Assembly: GCF_000975035.1 (NCBI RefSeq)
Contig: NZ_BBRA01000001.1
Location: 1,298,812 to 1,362,811, forward strand
Origin: Demequina flava
GTDB lineage: Bacteria; Actinomycetota; Actinomycetes; Actinomycetales; Demequinaceae
Reading direction: 5' to 3'
DNA length: 64,000 nucleotides
Shown: one piece after another, positions 32,121 to 41,265 of the stretch
How positions within the stretch are numbered: position 1 is the first letter of the stretch
Layout of the letters: each line of letters opens with the position of its first letter
Program-made: the position numbers and the translations under genes
The notes under the pieces: model-generated
The model's input: the letters and a program-made list of their open reading frames with translations, nothing else
Databases searched by the model: none
What the model was told of the DNA's origin: nothing

Positions 32121-34424
32121 ATGACCGACGCACCCGCCAGCCAGACCCTCGACACCGTTGAGGACGCCACCGCAACTCCCGACCAGGAGATGCCTTTCGC
32201 GGAACTGGGACTCAAGCCTGATGAGTACGACCGCATCGTGGAGCTGCTGGGCCGCCGTCCCACCGCTGCCGAGCTGGCGATGTACTCCGTGATGTGGTCG
32301 GAGCACTGCTCGTACAAGTCATCCAAGGTGCACCTGAAGCAGTTCGGCGAGAAGACCACGCCGGAGATGAAGGAACGCCTCATGGTCGGCATGGGCGAGA
32401 ACGCCGGCGTCGTGGACATTGGCGACAACTGGGCGGTCACCTTCAAGGTTGAGTCGCACAACCACCCCTCGTATGTGGAGCCGCACCAGGGCGCCGCAAC
32501 CGGCGTGGGCGGCATCGTGCGCGACATTCTGGCGATGGGTGCCCGTCCCGTGGCCGCGATGGACGAGCTGCGCTTTGGCGACATCGACCACCCCGACACT
32601 TCGCGCGTCGTGCACGGCGTGGTGAGCGGCGTGGGCTCGTACGGCAACTCGCTGGGCCTGCCCAACATCGGCGGCGGCTCCATCTTTGATCCCTCGTTCC
32701 AGGGAAACCCCCTGGTGAATGCGCTGTGCGTGGGTGTCATGAAGCACGAGGACATCCACCTCGCTTCCGCACATGGCCCCGGCAACAAGGTCGTGCTGTT
32801 CGGTGCACGCACGGGTGGCGACGGCATCGGTGGCGCGTCGATCTTGGCCTCCGAGACGTTCGAGGACGGCGTTCCCGCGAAGCGCCCCTCTGTCCAGGTG
32901 GGCGACCCGTTCATGGAGAAGGTGCTCATCGAGTGCTGCCTTGAGCTCTTCCACGCGGACGTGGTCGAGGGTATTCAGGACCTTGGCGCCGCGGGCATCT
33001 CGTGCGCGACCTCGGAGCTCGCGAGCAACGGCACCGGCGGCATGCACGTGTGGCTTGACGATGTCCTGCTGCGCGACCCCACCCTGAACGCCGGCGAGAT
33101 CCTCATGTCGGAGTCGCAGGAGCGCATGATGGCGGTCGTGACGCCGGACAAGCTCGAGGCGTTTATGGCCATCACGTCGAAGTGGGACGTCGAGTCGTCG
33201 GTCGTTGGCGAGGTCAACGACTCCGGTCGCCTGACCATCGACCACCACGGTGTGCGCATCGTCGACGTTGACCCCCGCACGGTGGCCCACGAGGGCCCCA
33301 CCTACGACCGGCCTTACGCGCGCCCCGCGTGGATGGACGGGCTTCAGGCCGATGCTTTTGCGGCAGATCTCCCGGCCGACGGTGATGCGTTGCGCGCCTC
33401 GGTTCTCGAGCTGCTGACCTCGCCGAACATGGCGGACCGTTCGTGGATCACCAACCAGTACGACCGCTACGTGCAGGGCAACACCGCGATGGCCCGCCCC
33501 GATGGCGTGGGCGTGGTGCGCGTGGACGAGGAGACTGGCCGTGGCGTCGCGATTGCGACGCGGTCCAACGACTTGTTCACCAAGCTCGACCCCTACGAGG
33601 GTGCGCGCCAGTCCGTCGTCGCGGCGTACCGCGCGGTGGCTGTGGCAGGTGCGACCCCGACCGCAATCACCGACGGACTGAACTTCGGTTCTCCCGAGGA
33701 CCCCGACGCCATGTGGCAGTTCGTCGAGGCCATCCGTGGTCTCGCCGACGTCTGCAAGGAACTCGGCGTTCCCGTCACCGGCGGCAACGTGTCGCTGTAC
33801 AACGGCACCGGTGAGCCCGGACGCATCGACTCGTCGATCAACCCGACCGCAATCGTCGGCATGCTCGGCATCTTCGATGATGTGGAGCGCGTGACGCCTG
33901 CAGGCTGGCGCCAGGACGGGCTGATTCTGTACGTGCTTGGCTCGACCGACGCGGACCTGAACGGCTCGCGCTACGCGCAGGTCCAAGGCCACTTGGGTGG
34001 GCTGCCGCCGGCTGTCGACATCGAGGCGGAGAAGACCCTCGCCGAGGTCATGGTGGCCGCGTCGCGCGACGGCCTGGCCGACGCTGCCCGCGAGATCGGC
34101 GACGGCGGCCTGGCTGCCGCGCTGGCTCAGGCTTCGCTGCGTTACGGCGTTGGTGCCCGCGTGGTGCTCGACGAGCTGTGCGAGCGTGACGGCGTGACTC
34201 CCGCCCAGGCGTTGTTTTCCGAGACCCAGGGCCGCGTGCTCGTCGGGATCATCCGCGAGGACGAGCCTCGCTTCACCGCGATGCTCGAGGCCCGCGGCGT
34301 TCCCGCCGTGCGCATCGGCTACACAGTGCCTGAGGAGTCCATCGAGGTCCAGGGTCAGTTTGACCTGCCATTGGCGGAACTGCGCGAGGCCTGGGAGGCG
34401 CCGCTTCCCAAGCGCTTCGCTTAA
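32121..34424 (+). CDS. purL: phosphoribosylformylglycinamidine synthase subunit PurL
   Basis: 767 residues, the small PurL type that needs PurQ and PurS partners, which are not in this window. It converts FGAR, ATP and glutamine-derived ammonia to FGAM in purine synthesis. Visible blocks: [84 protein letters not shown] and [16 protein letters not shown] 32121 has AAGGGA 8 nt upstream. In related genomes purL is followed by the sterol-carrier-like gene and purF, as here. Confidence 0.97.
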   Translation: MTDAPASQTLDTVEDATATPDQEMPFAELGLKPDEYDRIVELLGRRPTAAELAMYSVMWSEHCSYKSSKVHLKQFGEKTTPEMKERLMVGMGENAGVVDIGDNWAVTFKVESHNHPSYVEPHQGAATGVGGIVRDILAMGARPVAAMDELRFGDIDHPDTSRVVHGVVSGVGSYGNSLGLPNIGGGSIFDPSFQGNPLVNALCVGVMKHEDIHLASAHGPGNKVVLFGARTGGDGIGGASILASETFEDGVPAKRPSVQVGDPFMEKVLIECCLELFHADVVEGIQDLGAAGISCATSELASNGTGGMHVWLDDVLLRDPTLNAGEILMSESQERMMAVVTPDKLEAFMAITSKWDVESSVVGEVNDSGRLTIDHHGVRIVDVDPRTVAHEGPTYDRPYARPAWMDGLQADAFAADLPADGDALRASVLELLTSPNMADRSWITNQYDRYVQGNTAMARPDGVGVVRVDEETGRGVAIATRSNDLFTKLDPYEGARQSVVAAYRAVAVAGATPTAITDGLNFGSPEDPDAMWQFVEAIRGLADVCKELGVPVTGGNVSLYNGTGEPGRIDSSINPTAIVGMLGIFDDVERVTPAGWRQDGLILYVLGSTDADLNGSRYAQVQGHLGGLPPAVDIEAEKTLAEVMVAASRDGLADAAREIGDGGLAAALAQASLRYGVGARVVLDELCERDGVTPAQALFSETQGRVLVGIIREDEPRFTAMLEARGVPAVRIGYTVPEESIEVQGQFDLPLAELREAWEAPLPKRFA

Positions 34425-34462
34425 GGCGCGCCGGGGCTACGCGCCCGTCTCGAGCTCACCGC

Positions 34463-34544
34463 GTGAAGGAACTGCGGTGAGCGGATCAGGTCCTGGTGAC
34501 CCCGCATGCACCGGCCAACCTGATCCGTGTGGCCGCGAGTTCTT
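34463..34544. repeat. intergenic inverted repeat, copy 2 of the CTGCGGTGAGC family
   Basis: Left arm GTGAAGGAACTGCGGTGAGC (34463-34482) then GGATCAGGT; right arm ACCTGATCC (34518-34526) then GTGTGGCCGCGAGTTCTT. The inner stem GGATCAGGT/ACCTGATCC is perfect. Compared with copy 1 (19297-19381) the outer parts are conserved while the inner stem has changed on both sides, which is the covariation expected of a functional hairpin. Confidence 0.65.
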
Positions 34545-34572
34545 GACGGGCAACATGTGCCACCCTGGTGCT

Positions 34573-34986
34573 ATGCCTGCTCGACGTCGGATCAAGCCAG
34601 AGGTCGGACGCGCCGCCGTGCGCAATTGGAGCGCGTCGCATAGAGAACGCGACCTCCATGCGCCGGCCGCCGCGACCGCACAGGACGCTCAGCCCAAGGT
34701 TGACCGCGCAACGGTCGCGACCGCGGTCCGCTACTCGCTCGAAGAACTTACAGCTCGCGCGCCTGGCAACTCCGTCGAGGTGCGCGTGCCGCCATTCGGG
34801 GCCACCCAGTGCATCGAAGGCGCGACGCACAGGCGCGGTACGCCGCCCGCGGTGGTCGAGGTGAAGCCTGAGGTGTGGCTCAGTTTGGTGACGGGTGCAG
34901 TCACGTGGGCCGATGCCGTGGCCGCCGGCGATGTCGACGCGTCAGGGGAGCGCTCGGACCTTTCTGCTCTCCTTCCGCTGGACTGA
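34573..34986 (+). CDS. sterol-carrier-family protein of the actinobacterial pur cluster
   Basis: 137 residues starting MPARRRIKPEVGRAAVRNW. The core RYSLEELTARAPGNSVEVRVPPFGATQCIEG, and the ending WLSLVTGAVTWADAVAAGDVDASGERSDLSALLPL, match the small SCP2-like proteins that actinobacteria encode beside purL/purF. Function unknown; the fold would hold a hydrophobic ligand. ATG 34573 is 6 nt after CACCCT (CACCCTGGTG), resembling the local leaderless start pattern. The nonamer at 34908 lies inside the gene. Confidence 0.88.
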   Translation: MPARRRIKPEVGRAAVRNWSASHRERDLHAPAAATAQDAQPKVDRATVATAVRYSLEELTARAPGNSVEVRVPPFGATQCIEGATHRRGTPPAVVEVKPEVWLSLVTGAVTWADAVAAGDVDASGERSDLSALLPLD

Positions 34987-35030
34987 ATGCGCCGGCAACG
35001 CCTGACCAGTTGTCAGCGTGCACCCTGGAA

Positions 35031-35050
35031 ATGTCACGATTCGGTGACAT
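35031..35050 (+). promoter_or_regulatory. 20-bp palindrome upstream of the alpha-glucoside ABC operon
   Basis: ATGTCAC-GATTCG-GTGACAT is a perfect inverted repeat with 7-bp arms, about 40 bp before the candidate promoter. The TGTCAC/GTGACA arms resemble CRP-family sites (TGTGA-N6-TCACA) but are not identical, so a GlxR-like activator is possible, not shown. Confidence 0.5.
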
Positions 35051-35064
35051 CCGCCCCGCATAAG

Positions 35065-35117
35065 TAGACAGTCCCGCGAAACGCTCCGTAGGTTAAATGT
35101 AAGCGTTTGCGTAAACG
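35065..35117 (+). promoter_or_regulatory. promoter and LacI-type operator of the aglE-like operon
   Basis: A possible TAGACA (35065-35070) and TAGGTT (35089-35094) with 18-bp spacing precede CGTTT-GCGT-AAACG (35104-35117), a palindrome inside TGTAAGCGTTTGCGTAAACG. Sites of this AAGCGTTT type are bound by LacI-family sugar repressors such as MalR. The regulator gene is not adjacent. Confidence 0.55.
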
Positions 35118-35201
35118 GTGTACGGACCTGCAAGCGGACGCCGCCGTGACCCCGGCTTCGGAGTTACGGCCCAGCTCAATGAGGAGAAGGGGTGCTACGG
35201 C

Positions 35202-36593
35202 ATGAAACGCACAATGATTGGAACGGTGGCCGCACTGACGGCTGCCGGACTCGTCCTGGCGGGCTGTTCGAGTGATGGCTCTGACGAGGAGTCGACCTCA
35301 GCCGCGACGGACGATGCGATGGAGAGCGAAGACACCGGCGGCGAGATGGCTGCTGGATGCGAGGACTTCGCTGACTACGGCACCTTCGACGGCGGTGAGG
35401 TTGAGCTTTACGGCACGATCTCCGGTGTCGAGGCCGAACAACTGACCGAGTCGATCGTGCCGTTCGAGGACTGCACCGGCATCGACGTGACCTACAACGG
35501 TTCCGACGAGTTCGAGACTGAAATCAACGTTCGCGTCGAGGGCGGTAACCCGCCTGACCTCGCGATCATCCCCCAGCCTGGACTGCTCCAGCGCGTGGTC
35601 GGTACGGGCGCCGTGGTTGCTGCTCCTGATGCCGTGTCCGCAAACGTGGATGAGTTCTGGTCTGAGGACTGGAAGAACTACGGAACGGTCGGTACGACTT
35701 TCTACGCAGCTCCGCTGATGGCTTCGGTCAAGGGCTGGGTCTGGTACTCGCCAAGTGAGTTCGAAGAGAACGGCTACGAAGTCCCGACCACCTGGGACGA
35801 GATGATGACTCTCACCCAGACCATGGCTGACAACGGTGGCTCCGGCGACGCGTACAAGCCTTGGTGCATCGGCTTCGAGTCTGGAACGGCGACCGGTTGG
35901 GCTGGTACTGACTGGATCGAGGACCTCGTCCTTCGCCAGCAGGGCCCCGAGGCCTATGACCAGTGGGTCGCAGGCGACCTGACCTTCCAGTCTGACGAGA
36001 TCACGCAGGCCTTCGAGTCCTTCGGTGAGATCGCTACGAACCCCGACTTCATCAACGGTGGTCTGGGTGACGCAGCATCGATCGTGGACACCTCCTTCCA
36101 GGAGGCCGGACTGCAGATTCTCGACAGCAACTGCTCGCTGCACCACCAGGCTTCGTTCTACGAGGCACAGTGGCCAGAGGGCACGACCGTTGCAGAGGAC
36201 GGCGACATCTGGGCCTTCCTGACCCCGAACGTCAATGCTGATGATGGCTCTGCCGTCACCGGTGGTGGCGAGTTCGTCGCGGCGTTCAACGAGAACCCCG
36301 AGACGGCCGCGCTGCAGGCGTACCTGTCCTCGGACACCTGGGCCAACGAGCGCGTCTCTATTGGAGGCGTCATCTCGGCCAACAAGGGTCTCGACCCGGC
36401 CAACGCGTCCAGCCCCATCGGACAGGCCTCGATCGAGATTCTCCAGGGCGAGGACACGATCTTCCGCTTCGACGCATCGGACCTCATGCCAGCTGAAGTT
36501 GGCGCTTCGGCGTTCTGGACTGGTATGAACGACTATGTGAGCGGAACGGATCTGTCGACGGTGCTGTCGAACATCGACAACGCCTGGCCGTAA
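35202..36593 (+). CDS. sugar ABC substrate-binding lipoprotein, AglE-like
   Basis: 463 residues: signal with lipobox LVLAGC, an acidic Ser/Thr/Asp spacer, then a family-1 solute-binding fold (ELYGTISGVEAEQLTESIVPFEDCTGIDVTYNGSDEFETEINVRVEGGNPPDLAIIPQPG; later PWCIGFESGTATGWAGTDWIEDLVLR). The block order matches alpha-glucoside binding proteins of the AglE group. Start ATG 35202 with GAGGAGAAGGGG upstream. A large hairpin follows the stop, then two permease genes; no ATPase is encoded, so a shared MsiK-type ATPase is probably used. Confidence 0.86.
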   Translation: MKRTMIGTVAALTAAGLVLAGCSSDGSDEESTSAATDDAMESEDTGGEMAAGCEDFADYGTFDGGEVELYGTISGVEAEQLTESIVPFEDCTGIDVTYNGSDEFETEINVRVEGGNPPDLAIIPQPGLLQRVVGTGAVVAAPDAVSANVDEFWSEDWKNYGTVGTTFYAAPLMASVKGWVWYSPSEFEENGYEVPTTWDEMMTLTQTMADNGGSGDAYKPWCIGFESGTATGWAGTDWIEDLVLRQQGPEAYDQWVAGDLTFQSDEITQAFESFGEIATNPDFINGGLGDAASIVDTSFQEAGLQILDSNCSLHHQASFYEAQWPEGTTVAEDGDIWAFLTPNVNADDGSAVTGGGEFVAAFNENPETAALQAYLSSDTWANERVSIGGVISANKGLDPANASSPIGQASIEILQGEDTIFRFDASDLMPAEVGASAFWTGMNDYVSGTDLSTVLSNIDNAWP

Positions 36594-36608
36594 ACCCGCA
36601 TTGCTCAA

Positions 36609-36645
36609 CCCGGTGGGGTCGCGCTAACCGCGTGGCCCCACCGGG
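36609..36645 (+). terminator. intercistronic hairpin between binding protein and permease genes
   Basis: CCCGGTGGGG (36609-36618) pairs with CCCCACCGGG (36636-36645), with an inner CGCG/CGCG stem. Followed by CCCGCTTTACC without a long T-run, so it is more likely an mRNA-stabilising or partial-termination element that keeps the binding protein in excess over the permeases. Confidence 0.65.
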
Positions 36646-36681
36646 CCCGCTTTACCCTCTGCGAGCTGAAAGGGGTCGACG

Positions 36682-37755
36682 ATGCTGTCGACAGAGCACG
36701 GAGCGGTCAGTTCTCCGTTGAGAACAGCGACCGACCTGGGAACCGACTTCTGGGCTTCTCAGGGCCAGAACCTGCTGTTCGGGATGATCGCGATCATCGC
36801 CTTCATTGCGATCATCGCGATCGTGATGTTCGGCGCGGACCTCATCAAGGGACGCACCCGCGACAAGGTCCAACTCGTCGTGCTGGTGGCGCCCGTGCTG
36901 GTGCTGCTCGGCGTCGGCCTCGTCTACCCGGCGCTCGACACCACGTGGTTGTCGTTCAACGAGATCACCAACGAGCCCGACCCCGACACAGGCATCTTCA
37001 CCACAACGATGCAGTTCGTCGGACTCGACAACTACCGCTTCGCGTTCTCAGACCCCTCGACCCTGCGCACCATCCTGAACACCTTTGTGTGGATGATCTT
37101 GGTGCCGCTGATGTCGACCGGCTTCGGTCTCGCCTACGCGGTCTTCATTGACCGCGCCAAGGGCGAAAAGGTACTCAAGTCGCTGGTGTTCATGCCCATG
37201 GCTATCTCGCTCGTGGGCGCCTCGGTTATCTGGGGCAACATCATGTACGACTACAACCAGGTCGGCGAGCAAACAGGAATGCTCAATGCCCTGCGTGAGC
37301 TCGTGGGCCTTGACCCGTACAACTTCCTGCGTGACGATCCGTGGAATACCTTCTGGCTGATCGTCATCCTGGTGTGGATCCAGACAGGATTCGCCATGGT
37401 GATCCTGTCCGCCGCGATCAAGGGCGTTCCTCAGGAAATGAACGAGGCGGCGTCCCTGGACGGCGCTAGCGCTTGGCAGCGCTTCTGGCGCATCACCGTG
37501 CCGTCCATCCGCAGCACGATCGTCGTGGTTCTCACAACGATCACGATCATGGCGTTGAAGGTCTACGACATTGTCCGCACCGTCACTCAGGGGCGAGACA
37601 ACACCGACATCGTGGCCAACCGCATGTACGTCCTGAGCTTCGTGGAGGGCCGTGAGGCCCTGGGTGCCGCGCTCGCGGTCATCCTCTTCGTCTTCGTGAT
37701 TCCGGTGGTCATCTACAACGTCAGATCCCTCAACAAGGTGAAGGAGGCCCGCTGA
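36682..37755 (+). CDS. sugar ABC permease, AglF-like
   Basis: 357 residues. A first helix (LLFGMIAIIAFIAIIAIVMFGADL) precedes the usual six-helix MalF-type core; the EAA loop is EMNEAASLDGASAWQRFWRITVPSI. The extra N-terminal helix and the LIKGRTRDKVQLVVLVAPVLVLL region are typical of AglF. With the next gene it forms the membrane channel for an alpha-glucoside or similar sugar. GAAAGGGG lies upstream of ATG 36682. Confidence 0.87.
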   Translation: MLSTEHGAVSSPLRTATDLGTDFWASQGQNLLFGMIAIIAFIAIIAIVMFGADLIKGRTRDKVQLVVLVAPVLVLLGVGLVYPALDTTWLSFNEITNEPDPDTGIFTTTMQFVGLDNYRFAFSDPSTLRTILNTFVWMILVPLMSTGFGLAYAVFIDRAKGEKVLKSLVFMPMAISLVGASVIWGNIMYDYNQVGEQTGMLNALRELVGLDPYNFLRDDPWNTFWLIVILVWIQTGFAMVILSAAIKGVPQEMNEAASLDGASAWQRFWRITVPSIRSTIVVVLTTITIMALKVYDIVRTVTQGRDNTDIVANRMYVLSFVEGREALGAALAVILFVFVIPVVIYNVRSLNKVKEAR

Positions 37756-38696
37756 TGAGTGTCACCATGCCTCCCCAGCATCCCGTCGACGACACGAAGC
37801 CGACGAAGGGCAAGAGCCTCACGCGCTCGGCCAAGGCGAAGAAGAACCTGACGAGTCCATGGGCAACGGCAGCGGCGATCATCATCGCTGTCGCCTGGAC
37901 CATTCCGACGGTCGCACTGTTCATGACCTCGCTCATCCCGGGCGACCGCTATCGCACCGACGCGTGGTGGACGGTGATGGCCGATGGTGGTCTCACCTTC
38001 CAGAACTTCAACCAGGTGCTCTTCGACTCCTTTGGCGACAACTCCACGGCGCCGCCACTGATCGAATACGTCTTCAACTCGATCGTCGTGACGGTCCCGT
38101 CCGTGGTCTTCCCGGTGGTGCTGGGTCTGATGGCGGCCTACGCGTTCGCGTGGATTCCGTTCAAGGGCTCGAGCTTCCTGTTTGTGCTGATCTTCGCGCT
38201 CCAGGTGGTGCCACTGCAGTTGGCCCTCATTCCGCTGCTGCGCCTGTTGGGACCGGAGAACCTTGGACTGGCTGGAGAGTTCGGAGGCGTGTGGATTGCG
38301 CACACGATCTTCGCGCTACCGCTATCGGTCTTCCTGCTGCACAACTTTGTGTCGCATATTCCGCGCGAGGTCCTCGAGGCCGCCCGTGTGGACGGCGCGA
38401 GCCACACGCAGATGTTCTTCCGCATCATCATCCCGCTGTCGCTACCCGCGGTGGCGTCGCTGGCGATCTTCCAGTTCCTGTGGGTATGGAACGACCTGCT
38501 GGTCTCCGCCGTGTTCGGAAGCGCGGACACCTACCCGCTGACCTATCCGATCTCCAACCTGGCCGGTGACTATGGCCAGTACGCGTACCTGGTGCCGCCT
38601 GCGGCGTTCATCTCGATGATCATTCCGCTGATCGTGTTCTTCTCGCTGCAGCGCTACTTTGTCCGCGGCCTCCTGGCCGGATCCACGAAGGGTTGA
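37755..38696 (+). CDS. sugar ABC permease, AglG-like
   Basis: 313 residues, six helices of the MalG type with EAA loop EVLEAARVDGASHTQMFFRIIIPLSLPAV near residue 215. Its ATG overlaps the aglF-like stop (TGATG). Closing segment SLQRYFVRGLLAGSTKG is the classical C-terminus of sugar permeases. Partner of the preceding permease; no ATPase gene follows. Confidence 0.88.
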   Translation: MSVTMPPQHPVDDTKPTKGKSLTRSAKAKKNLTSPWATAAAIIIAVAWTIPTVALFMTSLIPGDRYRTDAWWTVMADGGLTFQNFNQVLFDSFGDNSTAPPLIEYVFNSIVVTVPSVVFPVVLGLMAAYAFAWIPFKGSSFLFVLIFALQVVPLQLALIPLLRLLGPENLGLAGEFGGVWIAHTIFALPLSVFLLHNFVSHIPREVLEAARVDGASHTQMFFRIIIPLSLPAVASLAIFQFLWVWNDLLVSAVFGSADTYPLTYPISNLAGDYGQYAYLVPPAAFISMIIPLIVFFSLQRYFVRGLLAGSTKG

Positions 38697-38718
38697 TCGC
38701 GACTCGTACACTGGTGCC

Positions 38719-39045
38719 GTGACCGAGCAGAACACTCCCGAACAGCCCCGCAACGTCGAGGACGCCAAGCACGATGCCGTGCCCGCCCAGTTCCGGCTGG
38801 CACCGCGCTTTGGCCGCGTCGTGGGCACGGGTGTGGTGCTCGGTCTCGTCATCGGTGTCGTGATCGCGCTGGTCCTGCCCAACACCACGGCCGTCGGCAC
38901 GTTCACGGTCGCAATGCTGATCGGGGCGGGTTGCGCGATCCTGGGCGGAGTTCTCGGGGGCCTGGCCGCGGTGTGGCTTGACCGCTCCACGCCCAAGCGC
39001 CTCAAGGAGTCGCAGCGGGCCGATGCTTCAGACAGTGACGACTGA
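38719..39045 (+). CDS. small two-helix membrane protein
   Basis: 108 residues from GTG 38719. A polar N-terminus of about 35 residues leads to two helices (VVGTGVVLGLVIGVVIALVLP and FTVAMLIGAGCAILGGVLGGLAAVWL) and a charged tail that includes the nonamer-encoded ADAS. TACACTGGTGCC immediately precedes the GTG (spacer 6), so it has its own leaderless transcript, separate from the ABC operon 22 nt upstream. Family not recognised. Confidence 0.7.
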   Translation: MTEQNTPEQPRNVEDAKHDAVPAQFRLAPRFGRVVGTGVVLGLVIGVVIALVLPNTTAVGTFTVAMLIGAGCAILGGVLGGLAAVWLDRSTPKRLKESQRADASDSDD

Positions 39046-39061
39046 CGCTCACCTGACGTAG

Positions 39062-39100
39062 GCCGCGCCACCCACGGTCCCCTCTCGTTCTTGGCGCGGC
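39062..39100 (+). terminator. hairpin after the two-helix protein gene
   Basis: GCCGCGCCA (39062-39070) pairs with TGGCGCGGC (39092-39100), 9 bp with a 21-nt loop, 17 nt after the stop. No T-tract follows, so termination may need Rho or NusG. Confidence 0.5.
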
Positions 39101-39336
39101 TAAGGGCAAACCCTGGCGCGCCGTGCGTCGCTGAGGCGACCCGGGCATCGGCCCCACTCCCATGCCTTTAATTGCGAAAACGTGCAATAAACGGAATGTT
39201 CCAACAAACCCCGAAGAATGGCTCGCGCACCGCGCTTGATTGTCGATTCTTCCAACCAAACAATGGCATCGTCCCTGGTGGAAGCCGCAACAAATAGCAG
39301 TCGAAACGTCACGATGTCTCATTTATGTCACGGAAC
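39101..39336. other. AT-rich non-coding stretch with a GCATCGGCC copy
   Basis: No convincing gene. It contains the nonamer at 39145 inside GACCCGGGCATCGGCCC, which matches the core of the 76-nt repeats. From about 39170 to 39320 the sequence is clearly richer in A and T than its surroundings (for example TTTAATTGCGAAAACG, CAATAAACGG), which is unusual here. Confidence 0.5.
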
Positions 39337-39367
39337 TTGATCCTTAGCGTTGGGTGCTGGCTATAGT
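39337..39367 (+). promoter_or_regulatory. candidate promoter of the family-5 ABC operon
   Basis: TTGATC (39337-39342) and TATAGT (39362-39367), spacer 19. A small hairpin CGTCAGCACAC/GTGTGACG follows in the leader (39396-39420). The long spacer makes this tentative. Confidence 0.4.
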
Positions 39368-39453
39368 CACGCCAGCGCTCCTTCATTCGGGGGAGCGTCA
39401 GCACACATAGTCGTGTGACGGAGTTGTCACTCGGCGACCTTCCGAAAGGACCA

Positions 39454-41190
39454 ATGATGATCCGAACCATGGGACGCAAGCGCGTTGTCGCTGCAGCCTC
39501 GATGGTCGCGGGCCTCTCGCTGATCGTGGCGGGCTGCTCCGACAGCGAAGGCGGCGACGACGAGATGAGCGCTGACCCGACAACCTCTGCTGACTCCACG
39601 GCCGGTGCCGCCGCAGGCGAGGGCGTCGCAACTGACCGCGAGCTCGTGGTCTGGGCTGGCGCGCAGACCCCGCTCAACCAGACCTTCAACCCGTTCGTGC
39701 CCGAGGTCCAGCACCTTGCACTCGGCGGTGTGTATGAGTCGCTCTTCTACTACAACAAGGCAGGCTCGGGGGAGCCGCTGCCCCTGCTGGGTGAGTCGTT
39801 CGAGTGGAACGCGGACGGCACGCAGCTCACGATCACGATCCGCGAGGGCGTCACCTGGAACGACGGCGAAGCCTTCACCACAGACGACGTGATCTACGCC
39901 TTCACGAACGACATTGCCGCACCGGACTACATCGCCAGCGCCGAGGCCACCGATGACACGACGGTCATCCTCAGCTTCGACGAGCCGCAGTACACCAACG
40001 AGCTGTCGCTCCTGGGCCTGACCTGGATGATCCCCGAGCACGTGTGGGCCAACCTCGACGAGGATCCGCTGTCGTTCCCCAACATCGAGCCGGTCGGCAC
40101 CGGTCCGTACACGATCGCTTCGATCTCTGATGCGAACTACACCGGCGTCGCGAACCCCGACTACTGGGGCGGCGAGCCAAACCTGACGAACGTCCGCTAC
40201 ATCGGTATCGACGGCAACCAGTCCGCCGAGGACCTGCTGCGCACCGGCCAGATCGACTGGGTCGGCATGTTCGTGCCCGAGCCGCAAGGCATGGAGGACG
40301 CGGGCCTGGGCTACATCAACACCCCGCAGGACCCGACGGTGCTGTACACCTGCTCGAACGCCGACCTCGGTTGTGAGGGTGACCAGACCGACGTCGCAGT
40401 GCGTCAGGCGCTCAACCTCGCAATCGACCGCAGCGCGATCAAGGACAAGGCATTCGTCGGTCTGACCGGCACCGCCTCGCCCACGTTCGCGCTGCTGGGT
40501 CGTGACGACCAGTGGATCTCGCCTGATGTTTCTGCCGAGAGCCCCCAGTCGCCCGAGATCGAAGAAGCCCAGGCCATCCTCGAAGAGGCCGGCTACACCG
40601 CTGACGCGGACGGCTTCTACGGCAAGGACGGCGAGGCGATCGAAATGTCGCTGACCTCGGTCGACGGCTGGACGGACTACAACAACGCCGCCCAGCTCAT
40701 CCAGGAGCAGGCCGCTGAGGCCGGCATCAAGGTGACCGCGTCCACCGTGTCGTGGAACGAGTTCGCTGACGGCCGTACCAACGGTGACTTCGAACTGATC
40801 ATGGGTGGCGTCATCGGTACCTCGGTGCCCGACCCGTTCCAGATCTACAAGGACTGGTTCGGTGGCGACGCCACCACGCCAGCCGGCACCGCGCTCGAGC
40901 CCGGTGACTGGAACTTCTCGCGCTACTCCAACGAGACCGTTGACGAGCAGATCCAGGTCGCAGCATCGACCATCGACGAGGCCACGAAGATAGCCGCTTA
41001 CGCCACCATCCAGGAAGAAATCACCCGGGACCTGCCCTACATCCCGATCGTGATCAACGCCACGCAGACCTTCTACAACCAGACCGACTACACCGGCTGG
41101 CCCACGGAAGACAACCTGTACGCGTTCCCGCCGGCTTGGGCTTCAGGCGGCGCCGGAGTTGTGCTGTCGAACCTCGGCGGCACCGAGTAA
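39454..41190 (+). CDS. ABC substrate-binding lipoprotein, family 5 (peptide/oligosaccharide)
   Basis: 578 residues: lipobox IVAGC, acidic Ser/Thr/Ala spacer, then a family-5 solute-binding fold (TFNPFVPEVQHLALGGVYESLFYYN, ITIREGVTWNDGEAFTTDDVIYAF, GTGPYTI, VAVRQALNLAIDRSAI). Such proteins bind peptides, but in cellulolytic and hemicellulolytic bacteria also cello-, xylo- or mannooligosaccharides. ATG 39454 with AAAGGA upstream (ATG 39457 is an alternative). First gene of a complete five-gene importer. Confidence 0.9.
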   Translation: MMIRTMGRKRVVAAASMVAGLSLIVAGCSDSEGGDDEMSADPTTSADSTAGAAAGEGVATDRELVVWAGAQTPLNQTFNPFVPEVQHLALGGVYESLFYYNKAGSGEPLPLLGESFEWNADGTQLTITIREGVTWNDGEAFTTDDVIYAFTNDIAAPDYIASAEATDDTTVILSFDEPQYTNELSLLGLTWMIPEHVWANLDEDPLSFPNIEPVGTGPYTIASISDANYTGVANPDYWGGEPNLTNVRYIGIDGNQSAEDLLRTGQIDWVGMFVPEPQGMEDAGLGYINTPQDPTVLYTCSNADLGCEGDQTDVAVRQALNLAIDRSAIKDKAFVGLTGTASPTFALLGRDDQWISPDVSAESPQSPEIEEAQAILEEAGYTADADGFYGKDGEAIEMSLTSVDGWTDYNNAAQLIQEQAAEAGIKVTASTVSWNEFADGRTNGDFELIMGGVIGTSVPDPFQIYKDWFGGDATTPAGTALEPGDWNFSRYSNETVDEQIQVAASTIDEATKIAAYATIQEEITRDLPYIPIVINATQTFYNQTDYTGWPTEDNLYAFPPAWASGGAGVVLSNLGGTE

Positions 41191-41265
41191 CACCCCTGGA
41201 ATGGAGAGGCGCCTGATGGACCGAACGCGCACCTGTGCGTGGCTGCAGACCTGGGAGGCCCGACT

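Noticed and set aside
32319..33992. 557-codon open frame antisense to purL
   Set aside because: Low-complexity His/Arg/Val content and complete overlap with a certain gene.
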